Shown here: positions 60,000-64,000 of the stretch, in pieces
How the letters are laid out: every line of letters begins with the position of its first letter
How positions within the stretch are numbered: the first letter of the stretch is position 1
Assembly (NCBI GenBank): GCA_025766275.1
Contig: JAFKAC010000004.1
Span: 1,426,001-1,490,000, forward strand
DNA length: 64,000 nucleotides
Origin: Lactarius indigo
Lineage: Eukaryota > Basidiomycota > Agaricomycetes > Russulales > Russulaceae
Reading direction: 5' to 3'
The notes under the pieces: model-generated
What the model was told of the DNA's origin: nothing
The model's database searches: none
What the model saw: the letters and a program-made list of their open reading frames with translations, nothing else
Translations under genes and position numbers: made by a program

Positions 60000-61619
60000 C
60001 TCTCAAGCTCTTGATTGAGGAACCAGAACACTTTTGTTTTGAAAATTAGTTGTTGAATACCCACCTAACTGCGTATACTTATTTATCAAACGGCACCGCA
60101 AAACTGTCCATCAGACACATGCCACGTATCACGAAAGAACCAACGCAGAAAATGGGGGAGTAGTAGTCTGGTCTTAGTCTGCGAATCATCTCGTGTTCCA
60201 TCTTCAACCTCTCTGCTTTATCCTCCAAACAACCCCTGCTAATCGCCATTCGCTTGCCACTCACAAAAATCCATTTACTACATCAAGGCTATTTACCATT
60301 TACTGCTGGCTGTTCACCGAGCATGTCCTTCCACCGGCTTTTTGCTGCTCTTGTAATGCCATTCCACTACGCACCAATGCTACATTTCTGCCAACTGTTC
60401 ACTATACGTCCCTCACCATGGGTTCTGTTACAACCCCCTTGCCATTTTCCATCCACCAAATATTATGGGTAGCTTATCAGATGTCATTTGCCACTGCCAG
60501 CTATGCACCTTGCGCGTCCTGCCAAGGCTTTCGCTGCTTTTATGCCAGCTCGTGAACTGCCACTTGATACTCGCAACGCTAGTAACTACCCCAGCCAGGC
60601 CATACTCAACCATTCCGTGCCTTGCACCACGATAGTGACACCATCACTCGCCATGCCGCATGACAACCATCTGGCGATCGCGCCGTCCGCACTCACCCTC
60701 TGCATGCACACACATGCACCGTTTTTTCCCACCGAATGTTGCGAAAGAGCCTACAGGAGTTCGGAAGAACGGCGGCTTCAGAACACAAGGTAATTGGATT
60801 CGGATGCCAGGAGCGCCAATCATCCCACGCCTCAAATATTCCGCTAGTCGAAGCCAACTCAGCGACTCATTCGGGCGGTTCCCCCCCGTTCCCCTTTTTC
60901 GTCGGATGGCCCCACAGGCGACGTGACAGAACGTGCCCAGTCACCAGCCGAGAACACGGAACGCAGCTGCCATGGGCCATCACATTGCAAGCAATGCAAT
61001 CTCATGTCATATTATTGCTAATCGAGACCGTCAAAGTCCCACTGCGGCCGCTAGGCTTTTGGTTCCGGAACGTGCACCAACTATCTCACAGTCGGAAAAA
61101 TTTGTTTGACACGCGACTTACGGGGTAACTCGAAGCACTGCAGCATCATTATTTCTATCTTTTGGGGTGCGGAAGCCTGCTCACGCGCGTCATTGATTCC
61201 TGGCTGGTCCGGTGTTGCGGCCTCGTCTTGGAAATGCAAACCCCTCACTCCCGATCGAGAAGCACTTTGTGCTTCAGCCCGTTCTCTATGCAGTCCGCCA
61301 GCTAGTTGTTTTTTAGCCTCTTCCTATTACTATTCGCAAGAGCCAGTATATTTCCCTGCACCACACGCCAGTCCATTTCCCTTCTGACGTCATACCGAAC
61401 CCAGAACGGGAAGCAAGGTAGCGACTCTCAAAGCTCCCTTTCGTTCTCTCAGTTCTGTACAGTAACCACCCACAAACATCACTTTGAATCACTGCGGAAG
61501 AGCTCTGAACACCTTTTCATTCACAGAACCCATAACACGTAACAGTATATCTACAAGCGTGTACCACGTAGTAGTCATGTCGTGTCATATCGTCTCGTTT
61601 CTCGTTTCTACTGTAACAC
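59546..61619. other. Spacer between the two secreted repeat-protein genes
   Basis: 2.1 kb. The first 450 bp belong to duplication unit A and the last 190 bp to unit B. The central 1.4 kb has no recognisable gene; it is C-rich on the plus strand with many short frames. Confidence 0.45.
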
Positions 61620-62572
61620 CTAATCAAGAGAATTCAACGAACGGCTTGCGACGTCGCGTTGGAAGTTTTGAAGGTCGCTGATGAGGGCGTCCACGTCGCA
61701 GGACCCGACAGGCGGCAAGAAGTTAGGGGCCCCGGAGAGCAAGCTGGCGCCGCACTGGCGGCGGAAGATCTCCCGGACGGAATTGACGCTGTCACGACCG
61801 AGCAGAACGCCGGGGTCGCCCCCGCCGCCGAACAACCCGGCAATCGTGTTGAGGGCATCGTCGACGATGCTGCGGCGTCCGGTCGCAACCAAGTTGTGAG
61901 GATCCTGGAGATCCTTGATATTAAAGGAGCCGGAAGACAGGCCATCGTCGGTGGGGACCGACTGGAAGGAGTCGCCGAGGGCACGAGTGACGATATTCCC
62001 AGAGAACAGCTGGAGAACTTTGGTGGTGACATCGTCGACGACATCGCGAGCAGCGAGGGAGGAACCCGGTTTGTTCACGAAATCGACGTTGTTGAGTTCT
62101 GCGATACTCAAGGGCCCGGAAGACGAGCCATCGTTGGACTGAAAGGGGTTGGGAAGTTCACGAGTGACAATATTTCCGGAGAACAGCTGGAGAACTTTGG
62201 TGGCGACATCGTCGGCAACATCACGAGCAGCGGGGGAGGAACCTGGTTTGTTCACGAAATCGACGTTGTTGAGTTCTGCGATACTCAAAGGCCCGGAAGA
62301 CGAGCCATCGTTGGTGGGGATCGACTGGAAGGGGTTGGGGAGTTCACGAGTGACAATATTTCCGGAGAACAGCTGGAGAACTTTGGTGGCAACATCATCG
62401 GCGACATCGCGGGCAACAACATCAGAGGTGGCATGCGCATTGCGAGGGCTACGAACAAATCAGCTGATATTGCGATATTGAGAGGAGCAACGACATACGC
62501 GAGGGGGACAGAGAGGGCAGGGGAAGCAGCGGAGGCGGCGAGGACAAGGGCGGCGACGTGGGAGGCGTGCAT
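61620..62572 (-). CDS. Secreted repeat protein, copy 2, with expanded 59-residue repeats
   Basis: A 50-nt intron gives 300 residues. The signal peptide is MHASHVAALVLAASAASPAL. The N-terminal half has three units built on RDVADDVATKVLQLFSGNIV; the full spacing is 59 residues and carries SIAELNNVDFVNKPGSS. The C-terminal half (GRRSIVDDALNTIAGLFGGG, RRQCGAS, VGSCDVD, RSLNSLD) follows copy 1 closely. The repeats are nearly identical in DNA, so the expansion is young or homogenised. No catalytic motif; an extracellular structural or adhesive role is possible but unproven. Length difference from copy 1: two more good repeats, one less 30-residue insert. Confidence 0.78.
62071..62424. repeat. Internal 177-bp tandem repeat in copy 2
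   Basis: TTGTTCACGA recurs at 62071 and 62248, exactly 177 bp apart, with the following sequence nearly unchanged. The period equals 59 codons, so expansion keeps the frame. Confidence 0.8.
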
Positions 62573-63027
62573 TGTGTTGTAGTTTGTCGTTGATTAGAGT
62601 AAGAAACGTGAACGAAAAGACAGGGATCGTCTGAAATGTACGAATGAGGATTCGGGCTGCGTACGCGTTAGCAAGCTTCACGGTGAGATGGGCCCATGGT
62701 TGTGCTCACCAACCAGTGCCGGAGAAAGGATGACTTGAATACGAAGGTGAGCAAGAGCTGGGGGATCTAGCATTGAAAACATGGCACTTAAGTAGGTCCC
62801 ATGGCCTCGCTGAGGTGAGCTCCCACCGTTTGTCCCTTTGACGCGTTCCTGTACGCGACGTTTCCATTTGCAGATTGAATCAAATGGCATCAAAAAACGC
62901 GGGCTACCTACCAGTGGGATGCACAGCCGTTTGCTCTTCGATACGCCCGAGTGCGCCGGAATTGCTTGGCGTTACGCGAACCCTACGGTACCACCACAAC
63001 GACAATTTCCCTATGTTCTGGCGCTAT

Positions 63028-64000
63028 GGGATTGGCATCAGGAAAAACCGGTGCTGAAGAGGGTGGAACCCATAAGTCTATACCCATATTACGCAGAGTC
63101 AGAGGACGAGAGCCGAGCAGCCAGAAAGCCAGTCAAGAATTTGGCTCTTTAAATTTGGCGAAGACTTCTTGACGACCCAATTATGATCGTAGAAATTAGT
63201 TGAGATCGTCTTCGAGTTTGTCAATTCGTCCATCAATCATGTATTACAATACATCTTTGTGCCATTCAATTACCGGTGACAGGATGCGACACTGGGAGTG
63301 CAGACATCCTTCAGACGTGGTGGGTCTTCGGTTTGCGGGCTTCAAAGGCTCGCTAAAGTTGTGATGAATTGGGAGAAAATCGCGACATGTGAACCCATGC
63401 GAGTACGTTTCCAAAGCAGCAACGTTGATTGATGCGAACTTTTTCCAAGAGAAGCATTCCAAATAGACGTGGTATAGTCCCAATAAATGGTGTAGACTGA
63501 TGACTTACTGTAAATCATGAGCTCGACCGCGTCCGGGTCGCATTACGGTGCTGTGCACGCCAGTTAGTGCTATGAGACTGCGCACGTATCCGCTTCGTAG
63601 TACCCGACATGCAGTACACTGGCACAACCAGTCCCCATAACTTTTGACGTTCTGAAGCGGAGTGAGGAACAAACGCAGAGTTAGTGTTGACTCGGAGCCT
63701 GAGTGGAAGAGGCGGCACCCGTAACTGGCACGTGTTCGTTTCTTCCTCACGACTCCCATCTTTTTTTTTTATTTGTTTCGCGCGCCGCCATTTCATCTGC
63801 CACTGGTAGACTGTACAACCGTTTCGTGAGATCAATTTTGTACTGTAATACTAAGGAACAGAGGGATCGGTGACAATTCGCTCCTGGACCACGACAGTCA
63901 TGGCTCATCTCAACACGGACCCCTCGTCCCCGATCGAGAGGCGCTTCGGCCCATCCTTCATTCTGGGACGTCCTTGCTACCACCGCACTGATTAATATTG
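63028..64000. other. Right edge, nothing recognised
   Basis: Beyond the duplication there are only short frames on both strands. A plus-strand open stretch ending at 63152 (KRVEPISLYPYYAESEDES) looks protein-like but has no start I can place. A T-run lies near 63760. Confidence 0.4.

Larger units (their letters stand above)
61430..63027. repeat. Tandem duplication unit B (secreted repeat-protein gene plus flanks)
   Basis: Counterpart of 58577-59999. It is longer because the internal 177-bp repeat has expanded. Confidence 0.8.

Overview
The window is nuclear DNA of a filamentous basidiomycete, most likely a mushroom-forming agaricomycete. Genes are interrupted by many short introns (about 48-70 nt, GT...CTRAC...AG, with a few GC-AG). 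The core genes are eukaryotic (BRR2, SEC31, GPN2, a RecQ helicase). TTAGGG motifs of the usual fungal telomere type also occur. There is no operon, Shine-Dalgarno or CRISPR structure. All gene models were spliced by eye, so exon edges are good where a motif or a paralogue constrains them and tentative elsewhere.

Layout. 1-16.3 kb: an expanded accessory locus. A giant multidomain gene at 6961-16284 joins a dynamin/GBP/VLIG-like GTPase domain, a long Cys/His-rich zinc-binding stretch and a C-terminal von Willebrand A domain with an intact MIDAS. A second, inverted copy starts near 513 and runs off the left edge. Between the two copies sit two tandem RING-IBR-RING (RBR) ubiquitin ligase genes, duplicated together with their promoters. 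16.6-24.1 kb: BRR2, the U5 snRNP helicase. 24.1-27.2 kb: a gene-poor stretch with eroded coding relics, including ankyrin-like fragments on both strands. 27.2-30.5 kb: a RecQ1-type DNA helicase (minus). 30.8-35.5 kb: SEC31, COPII outer coat (minus). 36.2-37.3 kb: a UbiA-type membrane prenyltransferase (plus), divergent from SEC31.

37.3-42.6 kb: a spacer ending in a decayed GPN2 copy. 43.0-44.2 kb: intact GPN2 (minus). 44.3-46.3 kb: a gene resembling Arb1 of the Argonaute siRNA chaperone complex (minus), ending only 72 bp before the GPN2 start. 47.7 kb: a small secreted peptide gene. 47.9-53.3 kb: gene-poor. 53.3-54.8 kb: a secreted/membrane-anchored Cys-rich protein with a Ser/Thr stalk. 57.0-58.3 kb: a secreted GH16 glucanase. 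58.6-63.0 kb: a tandem pair of secreted repeat proteins of unknown function, the second with a 59-residue unit expanded to three copies.

Housekeeping genes (mRNA splicing, DNA repair, secretion, RNA polymerase assembly) are thus interleaved with fast-evolving blocks. These blocks are the GTPase-vWA/RBR locus at the left and the cell-wall/secreted block at the right. The most striking item is the giant GTPase-zinc-vWA gene family flanking ubiquitin ligases. Its architecture suggests a cell-autonomous defence or membrane-surveillance machine, but that function is inference only.
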